Origin: Allobaculum mucilyticum
GTDB taxonomy: Bacteria; Bacillota_I; Bacilli_A; Erysipelotrichales; Erysipelotrichaceae
Direction: 5' to 3'
DNA length: 64,000 nt
Assembly (NCBI RefSeq): GCF_022701195.1
Contig: NZ_CP078089.1
Coordinates: forward strand, 1,426,001 to 1,490,000
Within the stretch, counting starts at the first letter, position 1; each line of letters opens with the position of its first letter. The translations under genes were made by a program, and so were the position numbers. Of the stretch, positions 18,553 to 28,700 are shown in pieces. The notes under the pieces are model-generated. The model searched no databases. It was not told the DNA's origin and saw only the letters and a list, made by a program, of their open reading frames with translations.

Positions 18553-19329
18553 CTACTGCTTTGAGTCTTCTCGTCGGTTGAGGATAAACAGCATGAGAAG
18601 CAGCATGCAGGAAATCAGAAACAGACCTCTGAACAGAGCGAGTCCAGTTTCCTCAGCAGTAGAAGGTTTTTTGGTTGAACTTGATGAAGAGTTCTTCGAA
18701 GAAGATTTGGAAGAGCTCTTGGACTCAGACTCGCTTGAGGATTCCGACTTGCTCGTAGACGTCGAAGTTGAAGACTCTGATGATGAAGATTCAGACGATG
18801 AAGCATCTTCAATATCTGTATCCATTTTTGGCAGAGCCTCTACGCTGTAGTTGTAGACTTTGTTCTCTTCATCGTAATTAGGAACAGAAATCAGAAATGA
18901 CTGAATCGCTTTATATTTCGGAGCCGGCTCTTCCTGTACAACGAGATACAGACCAAGCGGGCGGTCTCCGAAACTGGCAATTCCGTCTTTACCAACAGTC
19001 ATCTTTGATCCAGGTACTTTGTTCTTCTTTACGAAGTCTTCGAGATAGCTGATCACATTCCGGTTCTGCGGATCAGAAAGATCTGCATTGGTCGGAGCAA
19101 ATGTATCGTTCAGCTTGAACTGAGGATTGTTTTCTTCGTCGAGAACAATATCGGCAACCGGATAAATCGTCAGACTGCCTCCTGAGATGGGAGTTCCATC
19201 CTTCTTGCAGATCGTCAATTGCAAAGAACCTGTTCTGCTTAAATCAATCTGTTCTTCTGCTCTGACCGTGAGCGGAAACATCAGAATCAGGGTTAAGAAA
19301 ATTCCCAACAGTTTTTTAAAGCGAGTCAT
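18553..19329 (-). CDS. serine-rich minor (basal-type) pilin, cluster 2
   Basis: Secreted pilus subunit of 258 residues, start at 19329 behind AAAGGAG. It has a signal peptide ending near VRAEEQ, a domain opening IDLSRTGSLQLTICKKDG and closing with a YSVEALPKMD strand (about 25-175), a Ser/Glu/Lys-rich linker (about 180-225), one membrane helix and the tail NRREDSKQ. No LPxTG is present. It overlaps the sortase gene by 14 bp, so translation is probably coupled. The cluster 1 protein at 3997-4836 is a clear relative. Between its stop and the adhesin start there are about 140 bp. Role as base or ancillary pilin is inferred from position and the retained membrane helix. Confidence 0.75.
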   Translation of the reverse strand: MTRFKKLLGIFLTLILMFPLTVRAEEQIDLSRTGSLQLTICKKDGTPISGGSLTIYPVADIVLDEENNPQFKLNDTFAPTNADLSDPQNRNVISYLEDFVKKNKVPGSKMTVGKDGIASFGDRPLGLYLVVQEEPAPKYKAIQSFLISVPNYDEENKVYNYSVEALPKMDTDIEDASSSESSSSESSTSTSTSKSESSSESESKSSSKSSSKNSSSSSTKKPSTAEETGLALFRGLFLISCMLLLMLFILNRREDSKQ

Positions 19330-20164
19330 TGGATTCTCCTTTCTTTGCTCTTGGCTTTCTCGTTCGAATCAGAAGCACAATCAGCAGTACGCCGATAATT
19401 GCTCCGCCAATCCAGAGAGCGACAATTTTTTCATCAATCACTCTTGCTTCAGTATCTAAAGACCATTCTTCAAGGTTTTCTACCCGATGGCCTGTAATGA
19501 GAATTCGATGCGTATTAATTCCATATGGTGTACAGGTAACGAGAGTTGCCTGATCCTTTGCCGGATCAATCGCAAGCTGATCAAGCTCGGCAGGAAGTAC
19601 GATCCGGATAGAATCAATCTGATAAGTCAGCTTCTCGTTCAGTACGCTTAAAACAAAATAATCGCCCTCTACAAGCTGATCGAGATCGGTAAACAGCTTT
19701 GCGGATGGCAGTCCCCGGTGACCTGTAATCACCGTATGTGTTCCGATTCCGCCAATCGGAAGCGAAGTCCCTTCAAGATGACCGGCTCCAGCTGCAAGAA
19801 CATCCTCAGACGTTCCGTGGTAAATCGGAAGATTTACTTTGATCGAAGGAATAGAGATCGATCCCATGACCGATGAATCTCCAACCTTCAGCAGTTCGTT
19901 ATATTCAGCACTCTGTTCCGGCGTCGGATGATATCGGTCCGGCCGGGTCAGAAGATCCGTATTATAGGCAGCCGCCTTCTGACGGATCGCTTCAAGATCT
20001 TCCGTGTTCGTTTCCTCAATGATCTGTTCGTAGTTTGCTACCGCATGAGATCCCAGCGTTGTATTCCACCAGTTCGCAAAACTTGGATACGCCAGAAGCC
20101 CCAGACCCGTAAACAGAATCAGAACAAACAGAATCGTTCGCAGCTGTTTCTTCAAAAACTTCAA
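19316..20164 (-). CDS. class C (pilus-assembling) sortase, cluster 2
   Basis: Membrane transpeptidase of 282 residues. It has an N-terminal membrane helix, GHLEGTSLPIGG, TGHRGLPSAKLFTDLD with the catalytic His, TLVTCTPYGINTHR with the catalytic Cys and Arg, and a C-terminal helix followed by RTRKPRAKKGE. The start is a TTG at 20164 behind AGGAGGAG; no ATG fits. The usual DPF/DPW lid motif before the catalytic domain is not obvious (DRYHPTPEQ stands there). Upstream, between the backbone pilin and this gene, lie three 9-bp repeats and a hairpin. It probably polymerises the LPETG backbone pilin encoded next to it. Confidence 0.92.
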   Translation of the reverse strand: MKFLKKQLRTILFVLILFTGLGLLAYPSFANWWNTTLGSHAVANYEQIIEETNTEDLEAIRQKAAAYNTDLLTRPDRYHPTPEQSAEYNELLKVGDSSVMGSISIPSIKVNLPIYHGTSEDVLAAGAGHLEGTSLPIGGIGTHTVITGHRGLPSAKLFTDLDQLVEGDYFVLSVLNEKLTYQIDSIRIVLPAELDQLAIDPAKDQATLVTCTPYGINTHRILITGHRVENLEEWSLDTEARVIDEKIVALWIGGAIIGVLLIVLLIRTRKPRAKKGESNDSL

Positions 20165-20189
20165 ACTCGTCTCCTCCTCTTTTATGGAG

Positions 20190-20216
20190 AACCTGGAAAA
20201 CCTGGAAAACCTGGAA
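20190..20216. repeat. three tandem copies of a 9-bp unit in the sortase leader
   Basis: AACCTGGAA at 20190-20198, 20199-20207 and 20208-20216, all identical. The array sits just upstream of the sortase ribosome site on the minus strand, outside any gene. Confidence 0.9.
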
Positions 20217-20242
20217 AATTTCTTTTCCGGGCTTTCCAGGCC

Positions 20243-20260
20243 CAGGGAGCCAGGCTCCCT
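20243..20260 (-). promoter_or_regulatory. hairpin between the backbone pilin and sortase genes
   Basis: CAGGGAGC, loop CAG, GCTCCCTG. It lies 23 bp after the pilin stop and has no T run, so it looks like an mRNA-stabilising or partial-termination element rather than a full terminator. Confidence 0.45.
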
Positions 20261-20282
20261 GAATCCTGTGAGTTACAGAAGA

Positions 20283-21926
20283 CTAGTCTTCTTCTTTCTT
20301 AGCTTTTTTGGTTGCTGCAAGAGCAATTACTGCACCAGCTGCAAGAATTCCGCCAGCTGCATAGAAGATCGTTGTTCCCATGCCGCCAGTTTCTGGCAGG
20401 TTGGAAGCTTTCGAGTTCACTACCGTAATGCCTTTTTTACTTTCATCATTATCGATTTTGATTACAGCCGCTGCTTGAGCATCCGAATTCTCTTTGTGTT
20501 CGGCAGTGATGGTGAACTTGGTATCTGCTGCTTTGCTGTATCCTTCAGGAACCTTAGTTTCAGTCAGGACATATGTACCTGCGTCCAGACCGGTCATCGT
20601 AAACTGACCAAGAGTACCCGTTGCTTCACTCGATTTAATCTCAGTTGCCTTATCAATAGAGTCAACCCATCCTGCGAATTTGTTGTCGCTGTCGAAGGTG
20701 GCATATGCTGCTGGGTTGTCACCCTGTGCTTCTTTATAGAGTTTAAAACCGGCTCCACCAAGACTTTCACCAAGGTTGTTTACCTTTGTGTTTTCAAGTG
20801 TGTACATAAAAACGTAAACATGATCTTCAGCGGTTGTGCCTGTGCCCTCAGCATTCGGATTGTTGGAATACTCGAGATAGACCTTGTTGTTGTTCTGCTT
20901 ATTCTCGGCATCAAATCCGTTTCCAACAGCAGCATTCGCATTCAGCTTAGCGTTATAAGTAACAACAACTTCGATTTTGTCTTTGTCCTGAGGATCCGTA
21001 AGATGCTGCTTGAGATCTGCAATCGTAACAGTCATCTTGCGTTCGCTATCCGGTGTTCCAACAACTGCATTTGTGATTGTTTTTGGGTGTTCATAATCTC
21101 CGTTAATTACTAATTCAACTTTCGGAGTCACCGCAGTATCGTAATCAATACCAGCAGACCATTCGTCATTCAGAACGAGTTTATATGTTTCATAAGCCTT
21201 GATATCGCTGCACTGATTAATAGTTGCTGTCAGTTTGCACTGGAACGACTCTCCAATTGCATAGTCTGCAGTCTCGCCCCAGCCAGCGCCAATTACATTT
21301 GAACCGTCTGGGCCATCATGATCATCATTGTCATAGATGGACTTATCAACTTTCGGTTTAGCATTCTTTGGCTTAATATCGATCGGAGTATTGTTATGTA
21401 CCTGCAGAATGCTTAATCCATATACGTCATAATCGTCAAGATTGTTTGTCGTATCTTTGATCAGGTAGTAACCGTAGCCAAGATTAGTCGTTTCCTGGGA
21501 AATAACGGTTCCAGTACCAGACACGTTCTCTGCAAAAATCTTGGCAAGTTCGCGTGCTCCTTCACTGTCTTCATCAAGGCCGAGCTCACTAATTGCGTTA
21601 GCAATAATGTCTGCCTTTGGCGTCTCTTCAGTAAGTTTTGCTTTGATAGGAGCAAGTGGCGAAGTGTCTGCAACACCTTTGAGTGCTGCGATAATAGCTG
21701 CCTGATTGTCTACATTTACGTTATCGCCCCATTTAATATCAGCGATTTTGTCGCCTACCAACGTACCTTTGAACACCTGATAAGCCGTAAAAGTATGACC
21801 CTCTTCAAATCCCGAGACAGTTACGGCTGTCGCCGAGATAGGCATAGCGTTCATCATTGTTCCTACGCTTCCAAGAACTGTCGAAAGCGCAAGAGCCGAT
21901 GAAATAAAGAATTTTCTGGATTTCAT
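20283..21926 (-). CDS. LPETG-anchored backbone (major) pilin
   Basis: Main pilus shaft subunit of 547 residues, start at 21926 behind AAAGGAAAG. It has a signal peptide to about residue 33. An N-terminal domain with TFTAYQVFKG is followed by DIKPKNAKPKVDKSI, where the lysines are candidates for the pilin-motif lysine joined by sortase. A middle domain follows, then a SpaA/Cna_B-type C-terminal domain with GLDAGTYVLTETKVPEGY (E-box glutamate for an isopeptide bond). The end is NLPETGGMG (LPETG 510-514), a membrane helix and KKAKKEED. Signal peptidase and sortase genes flank it. It is the only LPETG backbone pilin in the window; cluster 1 may keep its own outside. Confidence 0.92.
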   Translation of the reverse strand: MKSRKFFISSALALSTVLGSVGTMMNAMPISATAVTVSGFEEGHTFTAYQVFKGTLVGDKIADIKWGDNVNVDNQAAIIAALKGVADTSPLAPIKAKLTEETPKADIIANAISELGLDEDSEGARELAKIFAENVSGTGTVISQETTNLGYGYYLIKDTTNNLDDYDVYGLSILQVHNNTPIDIKPKNAKPKVDKSIYDNDDHDGPDGSNVIGAGWGETADYAIGESFQCKLTATINQCSDIKAYETYKLVLNDEWSAGIDYDTAVTPKVELVINGDYEHPKTITNAVVGTPDSERKMTVTIADLKQHLTDPQDKDKIEVVVTYNAKLNANAAVGNGFDAENKQNNNKVYLEYSNNPNAEGTGTTAEDHVYVFMYTLENTKVNNLGESLGGAGFKLYKEAQGDNPAAYATFDSDNKFAGWVDSIDKATEIKSSEATGTLGQFTMTGLDAGTYVLTETKVPEGYSKAADTKFTITAEHKENSDAQAAAVIKIDNDESKKGITVVNSKASNLPETGGMGTTIFYAAGGILAAGAVIALAATKKAKKEED

Positions 21927-22296
21927 TGTTTCTTTCCTTTCTGATTTTTCTCTTTTTCAGGTGATGATTCGACTCAAACCTAAGCTGCTGATCTCTTGCA
22001 GTAAAGACGGACAAATGAATGTTCTGAAAAAGAAATAGTGTAGGGTCGGTTCGAATCGGAATCGTTCGCTCTGGTGTATCACGAGTCATTTGTCTGGATT
22101 CTGCTTGTTTATCCCTTCTTTCAGGCAGATGTCTGCCTCGTGTTTATGAATAAAGCGGTTCTGCCTGCCCAGGCAAGAGACCTTTACTGCCGAAAATAAG
22201 CTGAAGCTTTCTGACCTGTTCAGTCTGCTGTGATCATAAGAGAGCTGAACGGTTGAATTGGCGAGAGGGGAGATTCTATTGGCTGAAACTGTGTGT
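21927..22296 (-). promoter_or_regulatory. 370-bp leader between signal peptidase and backbone pilin
   Basis: No gene recognised. The gap is long for a compact operon, so the pilin probably has its own promoter here. I could not assign hexamers or a terminator with confidence. Confidence 0.35.
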
Positions 22297-22902
22297 TCAG
22301 TCTGCGCCGGTAGTTCCCGGGTTTGGCCAAAGGCGGAAGACAAGTTTTCCGACGATGTCTTCTTTGGCGATCGGGCCGATTTCTGAGTTTCGAGAGTCCT
22401 TGGAGACGCTTCGGTGATCTCCCATCACAAACCAGCGTCCTTCGGGGACCTGATAGGGAAATTCGATATCCGGATTTCCATAGGCTTTTTCCTGAAGATA
22501 GGGTTCGTCTATTTCTTCGCCATTGACGTAGACGGTTCCGTCTTCTCGCAGATCAATCCAGTCGCCCGGGCCTGCCATGACGCGTTTGACGAGGATTTTG
22601 TTGTTGTAGTAGAACGCGACGACATCGCCCGTTTCAAACTGACTGTTTTTGACGGCGGCGACGATATCGCCTTCCTGAAGTGTGGGGGCCATGCTTGGTC
22701 CGTAGATTTCCAGCACGGGCATCCAGAGCATGGAGATCAGGACTGCTACAGCTGCAGCGGTGATCAGGGTTGCGAGGATGCTTTTCAGGGATTTCCAGTA
22801 TCGTTTTCTGTATCTGACCCGTTCGATTTCTGACTGGATTTCAGAAATGGAGGGCATGGTGTGATCAGACGTCTGTGTCTTCGTCCTGGGCTTTTCGCTC
22901 AT
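22297..22902 (-). CDS. lepB: signal peptidase I of the pilus cluster
   Basis: Membrane serine protease of 201 residues that removes signal peptides, here probably serving the pilins. An acidic/basic N-terminal tail is followed by one membrane helix (about 42-64). YGPSMAPTL gives the catalytic Ser70 and VKRVMAGPGD the general-base Lys106. The conserved boxes GDVVAFYY and MGDHRSVSKDSR are also present. Its start overlaps the end of the preceding coiled-coil gene by 38 bp, so the two are translated as a pair. Bacillota pilus loci often carry a dedicated signal peptidase; that it prefers pilus substrates is inference. Confidence 0.92.
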   Translation of the reverse strand: MSEKPRTKTQTSDHTMPSISEIQSEIERVRYRKRYWKSLKSILATLITAAAVAVLISMLWMPVLEIYGPSMAPTLQEGDIVAAVKNSQFETGDVVAFYYNNKILVKRVMAGPGDWIDLREDGTVYVNGEEIDEPYLQEKAYGNPDIEFPYQVPEGRWFVMGDHRSVSKDSRNSEIGPIAKEDIVGKLVFRLWPNPGTTGAD

Positions 22903-23152
22903 AGTCGATATTCCTTTGTCTGATGTTGTCTAAATAGATGGTGACGGCTTCGTCAGCAGCACGGAAGACGCCGGAAAGTCTTAGTGAAGCTTCTGAAAGT
23001 GACTGGCAGTCTGCCTGCTCAAGCTGTCTGGATTCGAGCTGTGCTTTCAGTTCTTCGTTTTCTTTACGGAGCTTCTGGTTTTCTTCTCTTGATTCAAGAA
23101 GGAGTTCGAGCAGTTCGAGCCTGGACTTCTTCTGCAGCGTTTTTTTCTTCAT
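22865..23152 (-). CDS. small coiled-coil protein at the head of the pilus cluster
   Basis: A 95-residue cytoplasmic protein with no signal peptide. Residues about 8-50 (LELLELLLESREENQKL onward) form a strongly charged heptad-like coiled coil; the second half (LSGVFRAADEAVTIYLDNI) looks helical. Proteins of this type recur beside signal peptidases in Bacillota pilus loci, sometimes under misleading names. No enzymatic motif is seen. It overlaps the signal peptidase gene by 38 bp and is probably first in the transcript. Function unknown; a scaffold or regulator for secretion is speculation. Confidence 0.7.
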   Translation of the reverse strand: MKKKTLQKKSRLELLELLLESREENQKLRKENEELKAQLESRQLEQADCQSLSEASLRLSGVFRAADEAVTIYLDNIRQRNIDYERKAQDEDTDV

Positions 23153-23410
23153 GAAACAAATATTCCTCTTAAACCAGAATCAGACGTTTTTTCTTTGCGG
23201 TCTTTCTGACCTTTTTTGCTTGGCTTCCTGCAATGTCATTAAGTTAAAGTCGTAAACCTCGCTGAAGTTCCTGAACCAGAGGAGTAGAAGGATTGTTCTA
23301 AGAAGAGGAAGCACGACGAAAAGGGTAATTTTTTCGTGTTTAAAAAAATCACCCTGTCGTTAATTAGTGCTTTATCAAGCTGTTCTACCTATTTCTTTGC
23401 TTTTTCCTTT

Positions 23411-24715
23411 TTACCTTCGCGGTCGATCAGGGCGAACAGATTCTGTCTTTCGTTCCAGAAGTTTAATAAGCCCTGCTCCGGTATAGGTTCCTTCATTCCA
23501 GAAGAACGATCGAGTTGCAGCCATAAGAAAGGTAAAGTCGATTTTTCGTTCCGTCTTCCGTTTCACAGCCCGTTCCAGCCGAAGGCGAGTCTTCTTCCTT
23601 TTTTCGACGTGATTACGGATTCTCGAATTCATGTTGTAAATGGTCATCTTGGCGTACACCTCTCCAATGACCACTTCTTTCTTTCTGCCGTGAATATGTT
23701 CCAGGCCCAGCTCTCTTTTGAGATCTCTGAAACTGATTTCGATCTGCCAGCGCAGCCGGTAGATTTTCTTCAGATCATCCGTGCTGAAGGAATCAGCAGA
23801 GAGGTTGGTAAAGAGTGTAATAAAGGACTCTTTTTCCCCGCATTTAACCTTAAATCTGACTGCTCTTCCATGGAGGGGCAGCTCCGTTACACCGTTTGAA
23901 AACTCAGGGTGTTTTGGATAAGACGAAATGTACTTGTATGTATCCCAGTTCTCCTTAACCTTCTTATTGTTCCTGGAAGTTAAAGTTACATCAAACGGAA
24001 TGTCATACTCTTCGGTTTCCGGTGTGGGATAGTGCTTCAGAATACTGGTTGCGGAGGATTCATCTTTGATTCGAATGACGAAGTGTTTTCCGGATTGATC
24101 GAGCCGGTGAAATGTCATGAGGCATTCGTATCCTCTGTCACAGGTGTAGATAACGTTCGGATCTTCGACCCGCTCTGCCAGATCAAGGAAAGCAGAGTCT
24201 TCATTCTTCTCGGAGCCGGGCTGCAGTACCATATCGACGCAGGTGTGATTCAAGACATCGTAAAGCATGTTGGCATGGAAGTAATGGCGCTTTCCGCCTT
24301 TCTTGGACCCTCCATAAGTCGATAAATCGTTACCGTCAGGCGAGACGCGCAGTTCCGATCCGTCCACGGCCAGAAGCCTGTAACTTTTGAAACGCTCGGT
24401 ATCAAGATAGCGGAATCCCTGGTTCATTCTGTTGAAAACACCGATATATAGAGACGATTTGATTTTCTGTCTTGCCTGGGAGATAGCGGATAAAGAAGCT
24501 GAAGACAGAGACGGATGAAGCTGTGGGAGTGAAGCACTGATTGACCGGGTATCTGCCCGATAGGAAATAGAGATAACAGGTAACAGGTTCAGATTTCTGT
24601 TTCTGGAGAAATCCGTTTGGGGATTAGAAAAAATTTCAGGTTTACAGATTTCAGCCGCTATTGCGCGGTTAAAAGATCTTCTGAATTTATCGCATAGATT
24701 ACTGGTGTCAGACAT
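23411..24715 (-). CDS. IS4-family transposase
   Basis: DDE transposase of 434 residues. The DDE domain begins at LLAVDGSELRVS (first Asp), continues with YTCDRGYECL (second Asp) and has the YREK signature YRLRWQIEISFRDLKRELGL typical of IS4. Length is normal for the family and no frameshift is seen, so the element may be active. The N-terminal 90 residues are a DNA-binding region of the usual size. Confidence 0.92.
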   Translation of the reverse strand: MSDTSNLCDKFRRSFNRAIAAEICKPEIFSNPQTDFSRNRNLNLLPVISISYRADTRSISASLPQLHPSLSSASLSAISQARQKIKSSLYIGVFNRMNQGFRYLDTERFKSYRLLAVDGSELRVSPDGNDLSTYGGSKKGGKRHYFHANMLYDVLNHTCVDMVLQPGSEKNEDSAFLDLAERVEDPNVIYTCDRGYECLMTFHRLDQSGKHFVIRIKDESSATSILKHYPTPETEEYDIPFDVTLTSRNNKKVKENWDTYKYISSYPKHPEFSNGVTELPLHGRAVRFKVKCGEKESFITLFTNLSADSFSTDDLKKIYRLRWQIEISFRDLKRELGLEHIHGRKKEVVIGEVYAKMTIYNMNSRIRNHVEKRKKTRLRLERAVKRKTERKIDFTFLMAATRSFFWNEGTYTGAGLIKLLERKTESVRPDRPRR

Positions 24716-24816
24716 AGGTGATTTTTCCTTTCATCACCTGACTGGCCGCTACGCGGCCGCACGGCGGGGTGAAAAAAACAACCTTTAGAACCAACAAAAT
24801 CAATTTATGCAAAATA

Positions 24817-24851
24817 AAAACCAGTTTTTACGATTAGCAAAAACTGGTTTT
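24817..24851. terminator. hairpin with flanking A and T runs near the right end of the IS4 element
   Basis: AAAACCAGTTTTT and AAAAACTGGTTTT form a 13-bp stem with a nine-base loop. It can stop transcription in either direction and probably shields the transposase from outside reading. Confidence 0.65.
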
Positions 24852-24884
24852 ATAAGCCTTGGAAAAAAGAGGACCTCTTCTTAG

Positions 24885-25750
24885 TGCGATTGGAGATCCT
24901 CGTTCGAAATTAACTTAATGACATTGGGCTTCCTGATCTCGACTGTTTCGTCTTTCACTGTCTGCAGTTCAGATTGGCATTCAGTGTTCAGAAGCGGATG
25001 GATGCAGTCTGTCTGGGGATATGAATTATTGGAGTTGGATATATAAAACTGAAGGAAGACGAATGGAGCCAGGCTTTGCCCTTTTTGTCTGGCTTGATAT
25101 TCTGTCGCTTCAGGAGCATGGGAGAGATGCAGGACTTCAGGCATCTTCTCTTTTTTGCCTTACTGTTTCCTGCTGTCTTCTGGACCGGAAAGGTTAGGGT
25201 TATGGATGTGTGATGCGAAGCAGGATACTGCTCATCGCATCGGTTTTCTTTATTGAACGGATTTATTTGCATTGCATATTGAGCAAATTTATCTCGGATA
25301 TCAACAGGATAAAACGCTTTCCTGCATAAGGCCATTCATTTTTAGCTTTCCTATTGAACATGTTGAAAAACAGTACGTTTTTCATCAACTGTTCGATGTA
25401 CTAATACTCACTGAACTGACACTGTTTTTGCCTTTTGCTTTTAAAGCATGTGCAGGATATCTCAAAGAGATACGAATTTTATGCAAATTGGCAACATTTG
25501 TTCGCTTGGATATTCGCTGCTCTTTTCATTTTGAAAACGGCTGCCGCGCTTGCTGAAAGCGCGGCAGCCGTTTTTCTTTTCCTGTTTTTTGTCTATGCTT
25601 CTGTCTTTGTTTCTGTCTCTAGGCGGTTTCTGGATGAGTATCTTTGCTGGTCAAACCATGATCAGGCGTGTTTGGATGCATTTTTTAGCAGGCAATCGGG
25701 TTCTGCCCATCAATTCCCGCAACCGATGAGGAAGACCTTATAATTAAGTC
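24885..25750. other. region without a recognised gene, 866 bp
   Basis: Between the IS4 element and the 1,293-residue gene. Short frames exist, for example 24881-25144 on the minus strand, but none has a ribosome site or a recognisable sequence. A strong terminator sits at 25534-25574 although no rightward gene ends before it. TTGAAC at about 25254 and CATATT 16 bp later resemble a promoter, so a transcript of about 290 nt is possible. Confidence 0.5.
25534..25574 (+). terminator. strong intrinsic terminator with no gene in front of it
   Basis: AAAACGGCTGCCGCGCT and AGCGCGGCAGCCGTTTT form a 17-bp perfect stem with a seven-base loop, followed by more T residues. Confidence 0.85.
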
Positions 25751-28700
25751 ATGACTTTTACGACGACACTGAAACTTCAGTCTGCGCAGCCGATGGATTC
25801 GCCTGCGCATTACAGAAAGCTCGTCGATCTGGTCCGACAGGGTAAACCGGATCTGATCTGGACGGGCGAAGACTTGATCGAGGATCTTCAGGCCGAACCG
25901 AAGCATCTGCACAGGGCGCTCAGTGCTGATCTCTCTTCGACGGATCTGATGGAGCAGTCTGTTTCCATCCATTTTTCCCGCCAGGAGACAAGCTGCCTTG
26001 AGAATGGGGACGGCTACCCGGATGAAATCATGTACTGCAGTCCGTCCGGGGTTGTGTTTCTTCCTCTGGAGGAAACGCAGATCAAAGAGAACGATGCGCT
26101 GATGGCGTTTTTGCTGGTGACGGTTTGCGCTAATGGCATGGCCGATCATCTTTCGGCTGATTTTGATAATGAAATGATCATCTGCTGGGACGGAGAACCG
26201 TTCTTTCAGTACCGTCCCTGTGTGACGAGTGCGGGAATCGCCTGTCCGGTTGAAATGGTGTATGCAGTCCGCAATCAGTTTGCCCAGCAGCGTGAAGAAC
26301 TGGAAAACTTTGAGCGGCAGAGGGCAACCCGGGCGGCTGCTCTGTTTGATCTCTACGGTATGAACCCGGTTTCCATGCATACGGGCAAGGAAAGCGGACG
26401 GTTCTATCAGATGCTTTGCAAGGATCCGGAATGGCTGCGGGCTGAAAGCCAGGCCCATGAACTGAGCAAAGAAATGTGGACTGCCGGTTTTGATGTGGCT
26501 TCGCTTGATGTCATGAATCCGCTGATGCTTTCTGGCTGGATGGATGGTCTGATTTTTGCGCTCGAGCACGCCATGGATGACTGCGAAGGCTTTGGAAAAG
26601 CGTTCACGCAGCTTCTTGCCGGCGAAATGGATGCCGCAAAATCAACTGCGGATCAGTATCTGGAAAATGATTCGTTTGCACCCTCGAATACGGTTTCGAT
26701 GGAATGGCTGTATCTGCGCTGGCTGATTCTTCAGGCCAAAGGCGGCTATACGCCGGCACAGTTTGATGTGCATGGCTATCACGTGCTCGATGAGATGAAT
26801 GCGGGCTTTGATCCTTCCTCACTGGAGGGAGAATCGCTGCGGATGAAGATGCTTCATTCGGTTCTTCGTACCCTGTGTTCGATGGGATCTTCTGCTTATG
26901 GCTCTTTGCTGGAGCTGATTCTTCTTCCTTATATAAATATGTGGCCGGATGTACAGGCTGAATCTCTGGATAACCTGCTCATGTATTTCTGCGGCGTGTT
27001 TGATATCCCGGATCCGGATGATCCGGAATACGACATTCTTCCCGAGGGAATGACGTCGGCTCTGATGCGTGAGATATCTGTGCATCTGGTCGAAAAGCTT
27101 GAAGGCGTGGATGATCTTTCGACGATTGAGCCGTTCCTGTTATACGGCGCTTTAAGCGGTGCATTCTCGTTTGTACCTTCATCCTGCTACGATTCTCTGG
27201 TTGCTTTAACAAACCGGGTTTTCACGGATCTGCTGGATGAAAACCGTCTGGAACATGCGCTTTCAACAACTGAGCTTTCGACGCTCTGCGCGCTGATCGA
27301 CAAACTGATCCGTCCGGATCTTATCGGTATTGATACGCCCCGGCCTGTTCATCATACCATCATGATCTGGCTTGAAGAATATGCCGGCCGTCATGGCATG
27401 TATTCCCCTCTGCTGCTGCGGGCATTTATGGTGTTCTACTCCATTCTGGAAATGAATACCGCACCTGTGGATGAGCTGGTCCGCTGGTTCATTGCGGTGG
27501 ATGAGGGAGTTCATCAGAATCCGAATGTTTTTGAATCGCTGGGTCTGAAGGCTGAACAGTCGCTGCTGGATCAGATTTCTCTGGCCGGTACGGTCAGCTG
27601 GGAACATGATCCGTATATTCGCTTTTTTAACCTGCTGCGCATGCTGGCAGTTTGCATCGATCCGGAAGAATTCGGTGAATTTGATGCCGCCATCTCCGAT
27701 TCGCTTGTAACTGCCGCAAACTGCGATGCATCTTCTGTTGCTGCTCCGGCCTATGAGCGGATGATGGCCTACCTTGAAGATGAATCAGGCGAAGCATCCG
27801 GTCTTGTCCCGGAAGTCTGGGAAGAAACCAGACAGCGGGAAAAGGTCCGTGTTCAGCTGTATACCGCTAAAGGGCTGATGGCTGAAGCGCCGTCTGAGGC
27901 GATTGAACTGATTGTCAGCATTATCGAACAGCTTCCGGAACTGGTTTCAGACTCCATCGAGCATCTGCGCTTTGATACAGACTGCTGGATTTCTCTTGGA
28001 CGGCTTCTGTTTTTATGCGAATCCGGTCCGCTTGCCTGCCATGCTCTTGAACAGGCTGCTTCAGGGCTTGCCCAGGCAAGAGAGTTGTATCCGGACGATC
28101 CCTCTTTTGATGCGCTTTTAACAGAAGAGCTGACTTTAATGACCGGCGTCAAACGGGTTATGCGCGAGCCGGAAGCCAGTGCTGTAGCAGCCAGAGAACA
28201 GCTGCAGAATCTGACGGATCCGCTTGAAACGCCGGGAGCTTTTGCGATTTTCATCGATTCCAATCTGTCGATCTTCTCGGCATCCTCTGCGAAAAAACGC
28301 GTTTCTCTTGGAAAACGGATGCTTCAGATCCTGCATAAAGTCCCGTCTTCCTATCTGCAGATTCCTTCCATCGCTTCTCAGGCAGCCAGACTGATTCATA
28401 TGGCGTGCCTTTCTGCCAGGGATCTTGGCGATGACGAGACGATTCTCAGTTTCTCCAATCAGCTTCTTGATCTGTTCAAAGATACGCCGGAATCAAACGG
28501 CGCCATGATCCGCACCGATGCCATCGAACGCAAGATGACGGCTCTGATGCGTCTGGAACGCTATGAACAGGCCTTTGAGACTTCTCAGGAAGTCATGCAG
28601 GATCTTTTCGAGGGCAAAGGCAAAAAACAGGATGATAATTTCTTCATGAAATACATGGCGGATGACTTTGTCCTGCTTCATATGGCGATGACCATTATGG

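Larger units (their letters stand above)
23298..24884. mobile_element. IS4-family insertion sequence
   Basis: Bounded by an 11-bp inverted repeat, CTAAGAAGAGG at 23298-23308 and its complement at 24874-24884. It holds one transposase gene read leftward. Hairpins with A/T runs sit just inside each end. I compared the flanks and found no clear target duplication, so the exact ends are less certain than the family. It lies between the pilus cluster and the large orphan gene. Confidence 0.7.

Noticed and set aside
20190-20216. CRISPR-like array
   Set aside because: Only three directly adjoining 9-bp copies without spacers; no cas genes.
23287-24895. Target-site duplication of the IS4 element
   Set aside because: I compared the flanks of the 11-bp inverted repeats and found no convincing direct repeat of the expected size.
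24881-25144. 87-residue frame next to the IS4 element on the minus strand
   Set aside because: No ribosome site, no recognisable sequence, and it begins inside the IS border; I could not support it as a gene.
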